Part shown: piece by piece, positions 35,814 through 45,578 of the stretch
Layout of the letters: every line of letters begins with the position of its first letter
Numbering within the stretch: the first letter of the stretch is position 1
From: Laetiporus sulphureus 93-53
Lineage: Eukaryota > Basidiomycota > Agaricomycetes > Polyporales > Laetiporaceae
DNA length: 64,000 nucleotides
Reading direction: 5' to 3'
Assembly: GCF_001632365.1 (NCBI RefSeq)
Contig: NW_024468522.1
Coordinates: 63,124 to 127,123 of the forward strand
The notes under the pieces: generated by a model
What the model was told of the DNA's origin: nothing
Databases searched by the model: none
Seen by the model: the letters and a program-made list of their open reading frames with translations, nothing else
Position numbers and translations under genes: made by a program

Positions 35814-36943
35814 TTGACTGTGCTTTGTGACTGTTCAATCAAAGAGGACATAACTGATACCTTAACTGCAGATGCAAACATGCCACAACCTGGCCCACAG
35901 AGGCTGCCTACTGGCTTTGCTCTGAATATGAAAAAAGACTCGGTAGCTTTCACAGCATTTGTCAGCAAACCCATTCCTCAGAAACAATCAGACGGAAAAG
36001 GTCTTACACTGCAAAAGGTTCTCGCACAAGAAGGCATGCAGCTGATTGAATGAGACAGAATGTGAGTACTTTACAAATGTACACTGGACAATATTCTTCT
36101 GCTCATGCATGTTGGAAGAGTCCCAGACCTCTGGTGGATTGTGATGGATGTGTATTCAGATCACTCGCTGGATGTTCTCACAACCCATGGTGGGGTGACA
36201 TCACAAAGCAGGCCAGTGACCTCATCTTACAGTGCAAAGAACTTTGTGTCTTCAGCCCAAAACAAGCAACCCATAGCCAGAGCAACTATCCAGCATCATT
36301 AAAAGGAATTTCATATAGCAGATATCAGAAGGTGAGCCTCTCACTGTCACATCTACTCCAAACTGACAGAGCATCGTCATGTCAAAAATTTGAAAAACAG
36401 CACCAATAACACAACAATTCTCAACATGCTGAATCAAATGTGGCCATCTGTCACCTCACCAAGTTTGAAAATGCTGCACTACAGCTCTTTGCCCTGGGAT
36501 TGTATACTTTCTACACTGAGAACATTGCTAAGCTGAAGGAGGACAACCAGATCCTCCACTCAAATTTTAATAGCTCAGTTTTTGGTGCTGTGAGCTACAA
36601 CTTTGGCCCCAATGTGGTCATCACAATGCACACTGACCACACAAATCTTGCATGGGGCTGGTGTTCAATCACAGCCCTGGAGAATTTTGATCACAAGCAA
36701 GGAGAACATGTGATATTGTGGGACCTTCACCTTGTCATTGAGTTTTCTGCAGGCACTACCATCCTCATCCCTTCTGCCATCTTGCTTCATTCAAATGTTA
36801 ACATAAATGCAAATAAGACATGCTGTTCATTCACTCAGTACTCCACTGATGGTCTGTTCAGATGGGTAAATTATAGATGTTGGATACAAAAAGAATTCGA
36901 AGCACAAGAGGGAGACATAAAACAGCTTGGGCCTGAACGTTGA
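35814..36943 (+). pseudogene. TET/JBP-like 2OG-Fe(II) dioxygenase family remnant
   Basis: TET/JBP enzymes oxidise methylated bases in DNA using Fe(II) and 2-oxoglutarate. The plus strand shows, in order, a polar N-terminal part (35814-36053), PLVDCDGCVFRSLAGC and SPKQATHSQSNYPASLKGI (about 36125-36320), and a 167-codon frame (36440-36943) with SNFNSSVFGAVSYNFGP. That frame also has HTDHTNLAWGWCSITAL, which contains the iron-binding H-x-D (HTD), then HVILWDLHLVIEF, TTILIPSAILLHSN (candidate distal His) and a YSTDGLFRWV end. This block order matches a large basidiomycete family that, as I recall, has been described as transposon-associated TET/JBP. There is no ATG at 36440 (it starts GTG), and the upstream reading is in another frame across about 36420-36440, so a frameshift separates the two parts. 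Confidence 0.5.
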
Positions 36944-37951
36944 AAACATGGGCTGAGCATGCTCTCACAGTGGAAGAACTTTAATTTACAAGATTGTTGT
37001 CTGCCAGCATTATATGTCAAAATGAGCTAAATTGCATATCACAGTTTACAAAGGGCACATGCCAGACTATTCAGATTATCTCAGTCATCGTTCACTTATT
37101 AAAGACAAGATGAATCTGATGACCATGATTCAACAGGCACTAAGGCCTCCATCAATGACAGCGCTACAGCTGATGCTGGCTCAGAGGCCTGTAGCACCAT
37201 TGAGCACACCCAGAGTACATTTTCTACCAAGCTAAGAATGCCCGAATCTGATGCATCACTGACAGTGTTGCAGCACTTGATGAAAATCATGTTGCATTGC
37301 TCACTAGAGCCAGAAGTAAGTGAAGGTGCAGTGGTGGTGCAATGAGCAAGGTGGTCAGGAAGGGAAAAGTAGAGAGTGTCTCTCAAGTTGAGCTGAACAG
37401 GATGGGTAAGGACCAGATAGTGGGCCATACAGGAATCAGGATGTTGATCGTGAAGGCAGTCTCAGTGAAAAAGAAAGGAGTGATGCCCCAGGTAGAGGTC
37501 ATGAACTCAGCCCAGCCTAAGTGGATGAGAATGACTCAGTACCAGGCTCCAGATTAGCATGACAGATGAGTGCCACTCACTAGCAGATGTGGTCTCAGTG
37601 ATGGTTGGGCAGACATTGATGATCATGGTTATGGTAAGCAGATCAAAAGTGAAAGTGGCACACACAGCAATGAGCATGGTCACAGAGGCTCAGCGTGGAA
37701 TGCATCATATCACAGAAAGGAGTGGCATTAACAAGTGAGTAATGTCAATGATTACTGGACAGGAGGCAACCTGTTGAAGGCTGAGGAGGATCAATGGTGC
37801 TATGAGATGGCAATGGCACTGCATTGCGACAGAGTCATGAAGACCAGGAGATCTGCCTCCTTCAAGGCATGTATGCAAATTGCACAAATATATATAGCCC
37901 AATGTTCAAGTCACGATTCCATTTCGTTGAGATCAAAGAGTTTTGTAACAT
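36944..37951. other. Unassigned DNA
   Basis: The first ~250 bases may be the out-of-frame tail of the dioxygenase remnant (SQWKNFNLQD near 36965). Otherwise only short frames. AACAT at 37947-37951 is the left target duplication of the next solo LTR. Confidence 0.4.
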
Positions 37952-38626
37952 TGTCACAGCGATGCTGGACAAGAGATCAAAAAGACTAAAAAAGGAACGG
38001 TCATGTGGAATGTGTCGCCCTGATCCCCCTGATCCCTTAAGTGGCTGGAGAGCCTAACACTTACTAGCTGGGTAGCAAGCATATGGAAGGGTGAAAGATA
38101 TATGATGGAGCTGGTAAGCTCAGTGGTCACTACAGGGGTAGACAAGGAGAAACAATCTGAAGTTTCATCCTCTACATGCTGGTCTTATATATGTGTACAG
38201 GTGCTGACTACTACGAGGTATGCCATTGGCTATCTACTGTCTATTCAACTAAACTATACATGGAACAATAAGTGGGAAGATCCATCCATAAGTAGAACAA
38301 TAGGTGAGAAGATCAGTCTTCATCAGTAACAATGGTGAGACTATCCATCCTATCGTGGTAATGGCTATTCCTTGAGCTGATTGCCTAGACAATCCCAAAC
38401 AATAGTTCTTGTTCCCTTTGTTCCCAAATGGGTGCCTCTATTGTATCCTGAAATAGACAGGTCCGACCGTATCATCTGCGAGTCTGAGCCATAACATGTG
38501 ATGTTGACTATCACCTGACCTCTACACATCATGTCTGTGGCTGAGTGGCGTGAGGTATTGGTGAAGCACGTGATCTGTGGTGTGGGTAAAGTCACATGCA
38601 GACTTTTGTGGCAAAAATCTGTGACA
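37952..38626. repeat. Solo LTR, family 2, copy 2 (675 bp)
   Basis: Begins TGTCACAGC and ends TCTGTGACA. It is flanked by perfect AACAT duplications at 37947-37951 and 38627-38631. It matches 19742-20463 over most of its length with several indels and many C/T or G/A differences. Confidence 0.93.
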
Positions 38627-38631
38627 AACAT

Positions 38632-38854
38632 ACATGCACATCAAATTGAGAGATCATATCAAGTCAGAATTACATGAGTCATCACTGTCAACCAGTGGAG
38701 TTGGCTGTAAAGCTATGTGATCAAGTGGGAAAGATGGAATACCCTCTTTCACAGACACACCCAGTGAGGGCATCACAAACTGCAATGAAAATCTGGAGAT
38801 CGAGGACAATGATAAAAGTTGTTCTAGTGCAGGGTCCAACTGAAGTGTCATAGG
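38632..38854 (-). other. Remnant related to the patch right of element B
   Basis: The minus strand reads SRFSLQFVMPSLGVSVKEG around 38730-38800. A related reading (ARFSLQFVMPPPGVAIEEN) occurs at about 43730-43800 on the same strand, across element B. The shared DNA block GGGCATCACAAACTGCAATG is identical in both. The gene is unidentified. Confidence 0.5.
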
Positions 38855-38859
38855 TGATG
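38855..38859. repeat. Left target-site duplication of element B (TGATG)
   Basis: TGATG is directly before the 5' LTR and is repeated directly after the 3' LTR at 43494-43498. Confidence 0.95.
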
Positions 38860-39593
38860 TGTTACGAAGCAGCCCGTCGCTCATGGTCACGTGATCCCCA
38901 TGAACAAGCACCCAGAAAAGACGCCCAATCACAGTCAGGTGATATCAGTTACTATGTGATCGAGGACAGCTTCTAGTCACTATGTGACCGAGGACAGCTT
39001 CTAGAGTTCTCAAACTCTAACCCCAGGATCTGCGATCCGGGACTTTGGTTCTCATTCCATATTTCAGGTATTTCACCTACGCTTTTCCTAGCTCGCCAAT
39101 TACCTGGCTCGCAGCAGCTAAGCTCTGGTGTGTTTCACCTATCTTTATCACTGAGGCAGTGTAGAGGACCCCTTGTACTAGTACCCCAGACTATAGGTCT
39201 GCGACTATATAAAGGGGCGGAGCAGCAGTGGGAAGACTAACCTCTTCCACCTGTGACTCTGAATGTTCTCAGTTCTAGAACCCTCGTGCAATCGTACTCG
39301 CTCTCAAGAGGTAGTAAGCTCATACGCTTGCTAGAGTCAGAACAGCGAACCTAGTAGCCTGCGGGTGAACGTGCAGTAGCTGTAGCGGCCAAGGCCTAGC
39401 AAGGGTAGAGTGAGGACCTCACTGCTACATCGTCTACTAGGCTTGACCACACTATAAACCCTGTTAATAGTCTGCCTGACTATTGGAGACGTTAGGTATA
39501 TTTGGTATCTAAGTCTCCGTCCACATTGTGGACTAGTACGTGTGAGAAAGCACACGTGGTTCTGAACGTTCTAGCAGGGAACACTTCATAACA
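38860..39593 (+). repeat. 5' LTR of element B (734 bp)
   Basis: TGTTACGAAGC...TTCATAACA. U3 contains a tandem 28-bp duplication (38951-38978 and 38979-39006, ACTATGTGA-CGAGGACAG...) absent from element A's LTR. It has a CACGTG box at 38888-38893, changed to CACATG in the 3' LTR. Confidence 0.96.
39206..39213 (+). promoter_or_regulatory. TATA box in the 5' LTR of element B
   Basis: TATATAAA followed by GGGGCGGAG, identical in position to elements A and B-3'. It is the likely promoter for gag. Confidence 0.7.
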
Positions 39594-39595
39594 TT

Positions 39596-39604
39596 TGGAA
39601 GAGG
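39596..39604 (+). other. Candidate primer binding site of element B
   Basis: TGGAAGAGG starts 3 bases after the 5' LTR. A tRNA-primed element should have TGG here, complementary to tRNA 3' CCA. The tRNA species is not determined. Confidence 0.35.
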
Positions 39605-39965
39605 TTTTTCTATAGGTCAACCTGTTTAGGTTTAGAACCACTTACAAGAAGTGGGATCTACTTGGACGCTACAGGAGAATCAAGAACTGTGTGGTTACTT
39701 CCAGGAACTGTGTGGTTCAATTAAATCTGTGTGTTTATCGAACTCAAGCACTAGCGGTTACCCGTGTGGTAATCCAGAAGAGAAGCCCTCAACTGAGGCA
39801 CACGTAGAAGACGTGCTAAAGCCCTTTCCAGGAAAGGCAATTCAGAATTAAGAAGATTCAAGGAACTAGCGGTAGTCTGTGAGACTATCCAGAAGAATAC
39901 TGTGTGAAGACGCGGACCTGTGCGTTCGACAAACAATTGGTTAAGGGCCACCAAGAAAAGGCAAG

Positions 39966-42323
39966 ATGTCGTATCGCGAAAGCAAAGGATACGAATCGGA
40001 CTCCGGAGATGAGCCGGTAGGATACCAAGGAGACAAAGGATACATGACGCCGTTGTCATGGAACGATGCAACCAATGAAGAATTGGATTGGTTCGCCGAC
40101 GTCAGGAATACACGAGCCATTGCATTGCGAAGACGACAGCGGTTGGGGAACCTTACAACCCCAGAAGAACAGCAAGAGCTGCGAGAGCTCGAACATGACA
40201 TTGAAGAAATTCAACGGGTCATCAATAATCGAAAGGACATTGCAAAGGATTTCGAGGACGAATTCCTAACGCATATGGACCTTCCTCGCGGAGAAGTAAT
40301 ACAAGTCGATCTGAGGCCAGAGGACGCTGAAGGATCGAACAAGGATAAAGGACGAGAGGAATGGAATCCTCTCGGCAGCAATCCAAGTTTACCAAGAAGT
40401 GGCAACTCTAGTGTTACGCCAACATCCAAGAAACCTTACGATGGGTTAGGATTATGGAAAGGAGTCAGGACGACACCTTTAACCAGGACGTCCTCGGAAG
40501 GAGGAAGGCCAGTAACACTCATTGGAGTACCAATAAGGCCACAGTCAGCCATGGCGCAAACAGGTAGTTTGGGAACTACTAGCCAAAATCCCACCAAGAC
40601 ACGGTATGATCCAGCCAATGGACCACCAGTGCATCCAGGACTGACGTGTCTGGAATTCCAGTGGCAGGAATATCTCCTGGAAATGAATCTCTACGCGCTG
40701 TATAATTCTGCACAACCAGAATTGGAAAAGGAAGAGTTACAGCTAGGAGAGATCCGGCCGTTCGCAGGAGATAAGCGAACGGTTACGTCATTCCTCCAGG
40801 CTGGAGAACGACATCTCCAGGCAAACATCCACATATACAACGACGACTATAGTCAGATAACGTTCATCCTATCCCACTTCGAACCAGGGTCGGCAGCAGC
40901 AAAATGGATCGAATCATGGGAAGCAGCGATGATCGCATCTACAGGAAGATCAGATGATCTAGGACTTTACCGCGACTTTCGGATGACACTCCAAGAAAAG
41001 TATGGAGGAGTCGCAACCAAGGACCAAGCATGGCAAACGTTACTCGACAATCAGTGTAGGCAGAAGAAAGGAAAAGTCGACGATTACATCGGGAATCTCG
41101 ACATCCTATTTCACTATGCTGAAATCGATGACGACTATACCAAGCTCGTTCATCTCAAGCGAGGCTTGGAATCAAAGTTGGCAGAAAAAGTCTTCCTTAC
41201 TCCGAATCCTCCAACCACGTATGAGGATGCTTGCGACAGTGCAAGACAAGTCAACGACCTTCGAAACGTCCATAAGGGAAAAAGCAATATCTTCGATTTC
41301 ATCACGCATATGGATCAGGGCGATTCAATGAATGAAGGAGACTCGATGGATATAGATGATCCCAATGCAATGGACGTCGACAGGACACGACGAATAGGAC
41401 AAGTGCGGAGCCGTCCGGTCAAGAAACGTCTATGCTATCGATGCAGAAAGCCGGGACACGAGATGGATCAATGTCCTGCAAAGAAGCCGAACATCGATCG
41501 AACCCTGCCTGTACAAGTCGTATCAAAGAAGAAGCAGAAGGAGACTTCTTCAATTAAGAAGAAAGATGCACACGCGTCTACCGGATCAAAAGAACCCTCA
41601 AAAGATCCGTCGATCACAAAGAAGATGCAAAAGCAGATTGAGCAACTGGTAACGAAGTTGGTCAATGCAAAGCTTGTTAAGCTTCTTCTCGGAGGTAACA
41701 ATCAAGACCACCATGTCGATCAGAAGAAGAAGGAAGCCGAAGAAGACGATGATGAACCTATGGATATCGATCGAATGTCTGAACATATTCTTGGCATGAA
41801 CACCATTCAAATTGGCGCCATCCATACTCATTCATCGCATACCGACCAGACCGCCTTCCCTACGTCAATATGGAAGGAAGTCCTTATGTCATCGCTCGAT
41901 CTCAGTCAAAAAGAATGGTGTGGTATCAAGGCCATTGTTCAAAGAAAATTTGACAAGAGGCGACGAGGAGATGACGATACTTCATCGTCTACATCTTCCT
42001 CTTCAGCAGACAGTATGCCTGATCAGCATATGAAGACGTGTCCTAATCAGAAAGGCAAACAGAAGAAGACAAAGCAGCGGCAGTCGACTAAGCCTGACCA
42101 GCAGTCTTCACCTTTCATTAACCAATGGATCAATCAGCCATTCAAAGGGACTCGTGAAGATTCCCGCCGTTCACAACCAGGACAAGGACAGTTCTCTGGT
42201 CGATGCTGGAACTGCAATCGTATCGGACATCATGCATTTGAATGTCCACAGCCACCTCGAGCGAACAATATTTCTGAAAACAGTAACCAATCAAGGGCAC
42301 GACCACTGCGCAAGAATGACTGA
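39966..42323 (+). CDS. gag: Element B Gag (785 aa), intact
   Basis: Gag builds the particle that packages the RNA. The start is ATG 39966 in a purine-rich context. The frame is uninterrupted, in contrast to element A's gag. Residues 1-150 are charged and helical with an LPRGE motif. About 235-450 is the capsid-like retrotransposon gag domain (EKYGGVATKDQAWQ, YIGNLDIL, KLAEKVFLT). Two CX2CX4HX4C zinc knuckles follow: C490, C493, H498, C503 (CYRCRKPGHEMDQC) and C747, C750, H755, C760 (CWNCNRIGHHAFEC). Between them lies a ~240-residue Lys/Asp/Ser-rich region. It is longer than A's ~500-residue Gag. The first knuckle with its KKRLCY lead resembles the knuckle inside A's Pol more than that in A's Gag. 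Confidence 0.92.
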   Translation: MSYRESKGYESDSGDEPVGYQGDKGYMTPLSWNDATNEELDWFADVRNTRAIALRRRQRLGNLTTPEEQQELRELEHDIEEIQRVINNRKDIAKDFEDEFLTHMDLPRGEVIQVDLRPEDAEGSNKDKGREEWNPLGSNPSLPRSGNSSVTPTSKKPYDGLGLWKGVRTTPLTRTSSEGGRPVTLIGVPIRPQSAMAQTGSLGTTSQNPTKTRYDPANGPPVHPGLTCLEFQWQEYLLEMNLYALYNSAQPELEKEELQLGEIRPFAGDKRTVTSFLQAGERHLQANIHIYNDDYSQITFILSHFEPGSAAAKWIESWEAAMIASTGRSDDLGLYRDFRMTLQEKYGGVATKDQAWQTLLDNQCRQKKGKVDDYIGNLDILFHYAEIDDDYTKLVHLKRGLESKLAEKVFLTPNPPTTYEDACDSARQVNDLRNVHKGKSNIFDFITHMDQGDSMNEGDSMDIDDPNAMDVDRTRRIGQVRSRPVKKRLCYRCRKPGHEMDQCPAKKPNIDRTLPVQVVSKKKQKETSSIKKKDAHASTGSKEPSKDPSITKKMQKQIEQLVTKLVNAKLVKLLLGGNNQDHHVDQKKKEAEEDDDEPMDIDRMSEHILGMNTIQIGAIHTHSSHTDQTAFPTSIWKEVLMSSLDLSQKEWCGIKAIVQRKFDKRRRGDDDTSSSTSSSSADSMPDQHMKTCPNQKGKQKKTKQRQSTKPDQQSSPFINQWINQPFKGTREDSRRSQPGQGQFSGRCWNCNRIGHHAFECPQPPRANNISENSNQSRARPLRKND

Positions 42324-42759
42324 TGGAATGCAGGACGAATCCCCGATTCGCTATCACCTAAGCATCCCAAGTCAGCCTACGCATGAAACTCCAGTATCGA
42401 TTCCTCGAATCCAAGCACTGGCAGTGATGCGAAGCAAGGAACTCATCTGAGTCCTTCACGCCCTCAAGCGTATAACAGTGAACGTACTGTCAAGTTGTTC
42501 AACAGTGATTCTGAATCATCCAGCGCCAATCCGAAGTCTTGGACAGATCAAGTCGAAGAGCGATACTTGTCTTTGGGCAGTCCTGCACCAGAACAGTCAA
42601 GCATCGGCACGAATGATCAATCCTCCGCTGAATCACACGACAGTTCCAAGTATACTGTTTCAAGAATACTTCCTTCCTCGAAGCGGAAGCGCAGACGGAG
42701 AAGAAAAGATCTTATGGTTTAATTGCCAAGAGGTCTTGGTGGTTGGAGAGGGAAGCTTG
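42324..42759 (+). other. Element B non-coding tail with polypurine tract
   Basis: There are no pol sequences. A 75-codon frame at 42495-42722 (Ser-rich, ending in KRKRRRRRK) is probably not a gene. The tract GGAGAGGGAAG at about 42745-42755 is the plus-strand primer site. Confidence 0.7.
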
Positions 42760-43493
42760 TGTTACGAAGCAGCCCGTCGCTCATGGTCACATGATCCCCA
42801 TGAACAAGCGCCCAGAAAAGACGCCCAATCACAGTCAGGTGATATCAGTTACTATGTGACCGAGGACAGCTTCTAGTCACTATGTGACCGAGGACAGCTT
42901 CTAGAGTTCTCAAACTCTAACCCCAGGATCTGCGATCTGGAACTTTGGTTCTCATTCCATATTTCAGATATTTCACCTACGCTTTTCCTAGCTCGCCAAT
43001 TACCTGGCTCGCAGCAGCTAAGCTCCGGTGTGTTTCACCTATCTTTATCACTGAGGCAGTGTAGAGGACCCCTTGTACTAGTACCCCAGACTATAGGTCT
43101 GCGACTATATAAAGGGGCGGAGCAGCAGTGGGAAGACTAACCTCTTCCACCTGTGACTCTGAACGTTCTCAGTTCTAGAACCCTCGTGCAATCGTACTCG
43201 CTCTCAAGAGGTAGTAAGCTCGTACGCTTGCTAGAGTCAGAACAGCGAACCTAGTAGCCTGCGGGTGAACGTGCAGTAGCTGTAGCGGCCAAGGCCTAGC
43301 AAGGGTAGAGTGAGGACCTCACTGCTACATCGTCTACTAGGCTTGACCACACTATAAACCCTGTTAATAGTCTGCCTGACTATTGGAGACGTTAGGTATA
43401 TTTGGTATCTAAGTCTCCGTCCACATTGTGGACTAGTACGTGTGAGAAAGCACACGTGGTTCTGAACGTTCTAGCAGGGAACGCTTCATAACA
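42760..43493 (+). repeat. 3' LTR of element B (734 bp)
   Basis: Same length as the 5' LTR with ten differences, all transitions. It is followed by the TGATG duplication (43494-43498). Confidence 0.96.
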
Positions 43494-43498
43494 TGATG

Positions 43499-44496
43499 GA
43501 ATCAAGCTCAAAAGGGGTGATGAGAATGCAGAAGCATAGCTCGATAAAGATATAATGTTGTGAGCATGATGGCTGAGGACCAGTGATGATGTTGCAGTCT
43601 GCACTGACACAAAAACTGGCAGAGGCATCTCAAACCCAGTCACAGAACTGAAAACTGGGGATGACAGAGTACTTAGCACTAATGAGGATATGGGTATGTG
43701 TGAGCCAAGATAATCAAGTGAGGAAGAGAGGGTATTCTCCTCTATAGCCACACCTGGTGGGGGCATCACAAACTGCAATGAAAATCTGGCTATAGGATGG
43801 ACAGAATGCACTAGTGCATTCTGTCCAGAATTATGCTGAGCCTTTGCCAAGTCTTTGAATCACTAACATTGTTTTGTGTGCTAACCTTAACATTGTGAAA
43901 AGGACTAAATATAGCTCATTGTAAGGTCTCATATATGATTAGTGTGTCTTCTGCCTGCTCCTCTATTTTGTTTTGATAAGCAGAAGCAAGTGATTGCTCA
44001 CTGCACCATCATAACCTTCTTTCTGACAAGGACACACCATCTTCTCTATTGTTCATTGATTGTTCTGCTCATTGTACTCCAGATACATGAATGATATACA
44101 TAAACCAGTTGGCTTTCCTGAGCTGCTGGCTCTTCAGAAGGATGGGCATCTTTATGTTGGTGGTGGCTGCCATGGTGAAATATTAGGTACAAATATTGAT
44201 GCGAATATGATGAATAATGATAATTGGCTCTTGAATATTGGAGAGTCGACATTGATAAGAGTGCTTTATATGACTATATGTGCTGCTCAGGGCTCATAAT
44301 CTGTTGCAATCACAAGGTTATGTCTCAGCTGCACTGTATGTTAATGTCTCAACTATATTGCTGTACTGTACCTGTTACAATTACAAGGCTATGTCTACTC
44401 GATACAGTTAGTTCTCGGTCTAATAAATGAAGAAAAGCATGTCTGAAACTCACCTCAGCTGTGCCATATATTAATTGCTTGATTGAGGTTCCAGAT
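43499..44496. other. Unassigned DNA right of element B
   Basis: A minus-strand open frame (43392-43850, partly in the LTR) includes the ARFSLQFVMPPPGVAIEEN patch shared with 38632-38854. A short perfect palindrome-like pair (GGACAGAATGCACTAGTGCATTCTGTCC) is centred near 43811. The last five bases (CAGAT, 44492-44496) are the left duplication of the TRIM-like element. Confidence 0.5.
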
Positions 44497-45460
44497 TGTT
44501 GAATAACAGTGGTCAAAGACAGGCCACCATGTCAATATCACACCACCACTAGGAATTTAGGTTACGAACAAGCAAGGTATGCTCACATTTATCTACCTCT
44601 TTTATACTGTGCCACTTTAGGACAGGCAGTGCAGCTCACACACCCGGCACTTTCTGGACCTCAAAAGCCAACACGCCCCCTCAAGCCAGCTGTCATTTCA
44701 GCCCTACCTGGCATCGCAGTGTTCCACCACATTTCTATAGTGCCCTGGATACAGGTGCTTCTTCTCAATGCCCTGCCCTGGCCCACATCTTCTTAATGCC
44801 CTGCCTCAGCCTGCATCTTTATCATTCTGTGCATTTCACTGCCTAATCCAGCCCAGTTGCACCCACCACGTCATCTCAGCCCACCTCAGCCTCAGCTCCT
44901 TTTGTCCCTGTGCTCCACCCTCTTATTCAGCCTGGCACTTCATGTATGATCTTGCATTGACATCATCTCTTCAACCTGCACAGCTCAGGAACCACCAGAT
45001 AATCCTGGGTCTCTCTGCCATGCCTCGTGCTCACATTCACACCTAGACTAAACAGCCTCCTTCCCTAACTCCCTCCCCACTCTTCAATGGATGCTACTCA
45101 CCAGCACCTCCTTGACCTCCACCTCCTTCCTACCCTTTCTGCCATCCATTCTCATGCTTTTGCCCTGAAGGGCCCAGTGCACGACATCACAATGTCAGCT
45201 ATGTTGAAGGAGATTAGCCCAGATTGACTAGATGAGAGTTCAGAGTATCTTCAGGAAGTCCCAAAGTAGGTGCAGCTCATTTGTGTTGGACAATGGTGGC
45301 CAAAGACAGGCTGCCATGTCAATATCATGCTAACATTAGAGATTTAGATTATGAACGAGCAAGATATGCTCACATCTATCTATCCCTTTTATACTGTGCC
45401 ACATTAGGGCAGATGGTGCAGCTTGCACATCCAGCACTTTTTGGACCTCAAAAGCCAACA
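44497..45460 (-). mobile_element. TRIM-like miniature LTR retrotransposon (964 bp)
   Basis: Two direct 177-bp terminal repeats (44497-44673 and 45284-45460) enclose 610 bp without coding sequence. Both begin TGTTG and end CCAACA on the plus strand. Read on the minus strand each carries a TATAAAA box (44600-44606 and 45387-45393), and a purine run GAGGGGGCG precedes the terminal repeat at 44673, so transcription should run leftward. Flanking bases are CAGAT (44492-44496) and CAAAT (45461-45465), a 5-bp duplication with one transition. The repeats are roughly 80% identical, so the insertion is old. I see no clear tRNA primer site. Sizes fit terminal-repeat retrotransposons in miniature. Confidence 0.78.
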
Positions 45461-45578
45461 CAAATAACAAAAGGTTATTTGGCTATTGACATGACTGCTT
45501 GACAGGCTTATGTGAGCCTTCAGCTGACAAATTTGCTCCTTTCAGTTTAGCATCTTTTGTGCATACCACACCCCTCCA

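Larger units (their letters stand above)
38860..43493 (+). mobile_element. Element B: complete gag-only LTR retrotransposon (non-autonomous)
   Basis: Two 734-bp LTRs (38860-39593 and 42760-43493) enclose 3166 bp. A 5-bp duplication TGATG flanks the insertion. The interior has a leader matching the start of this window, one 785-codon gag ORF, about 440 bp of non-coding sequence and a polypurine tract (GGAGAGGGAAG) directly before the 3' LTR. There is no protease, reverse transcriptase or integrase. LTR, leader and Gag are all related to element A, so B should be copied in trans by enzymes from A-like elements. It fits the gag-only type called TR-GAG in plants. Ten substitutions separate the LTRs (about 1.4%), so insertion is fairly recent. 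Confidence 0.93.

Noticed and set aside
39337..39555. Minus-strand 72-codon frames in the LTRs (also 43237-43455 and 8433-8702)
   Set aside because: Identical small frames occur in each LTR copy. They are in R/U5 sequence and have no start context or homologue known to me.
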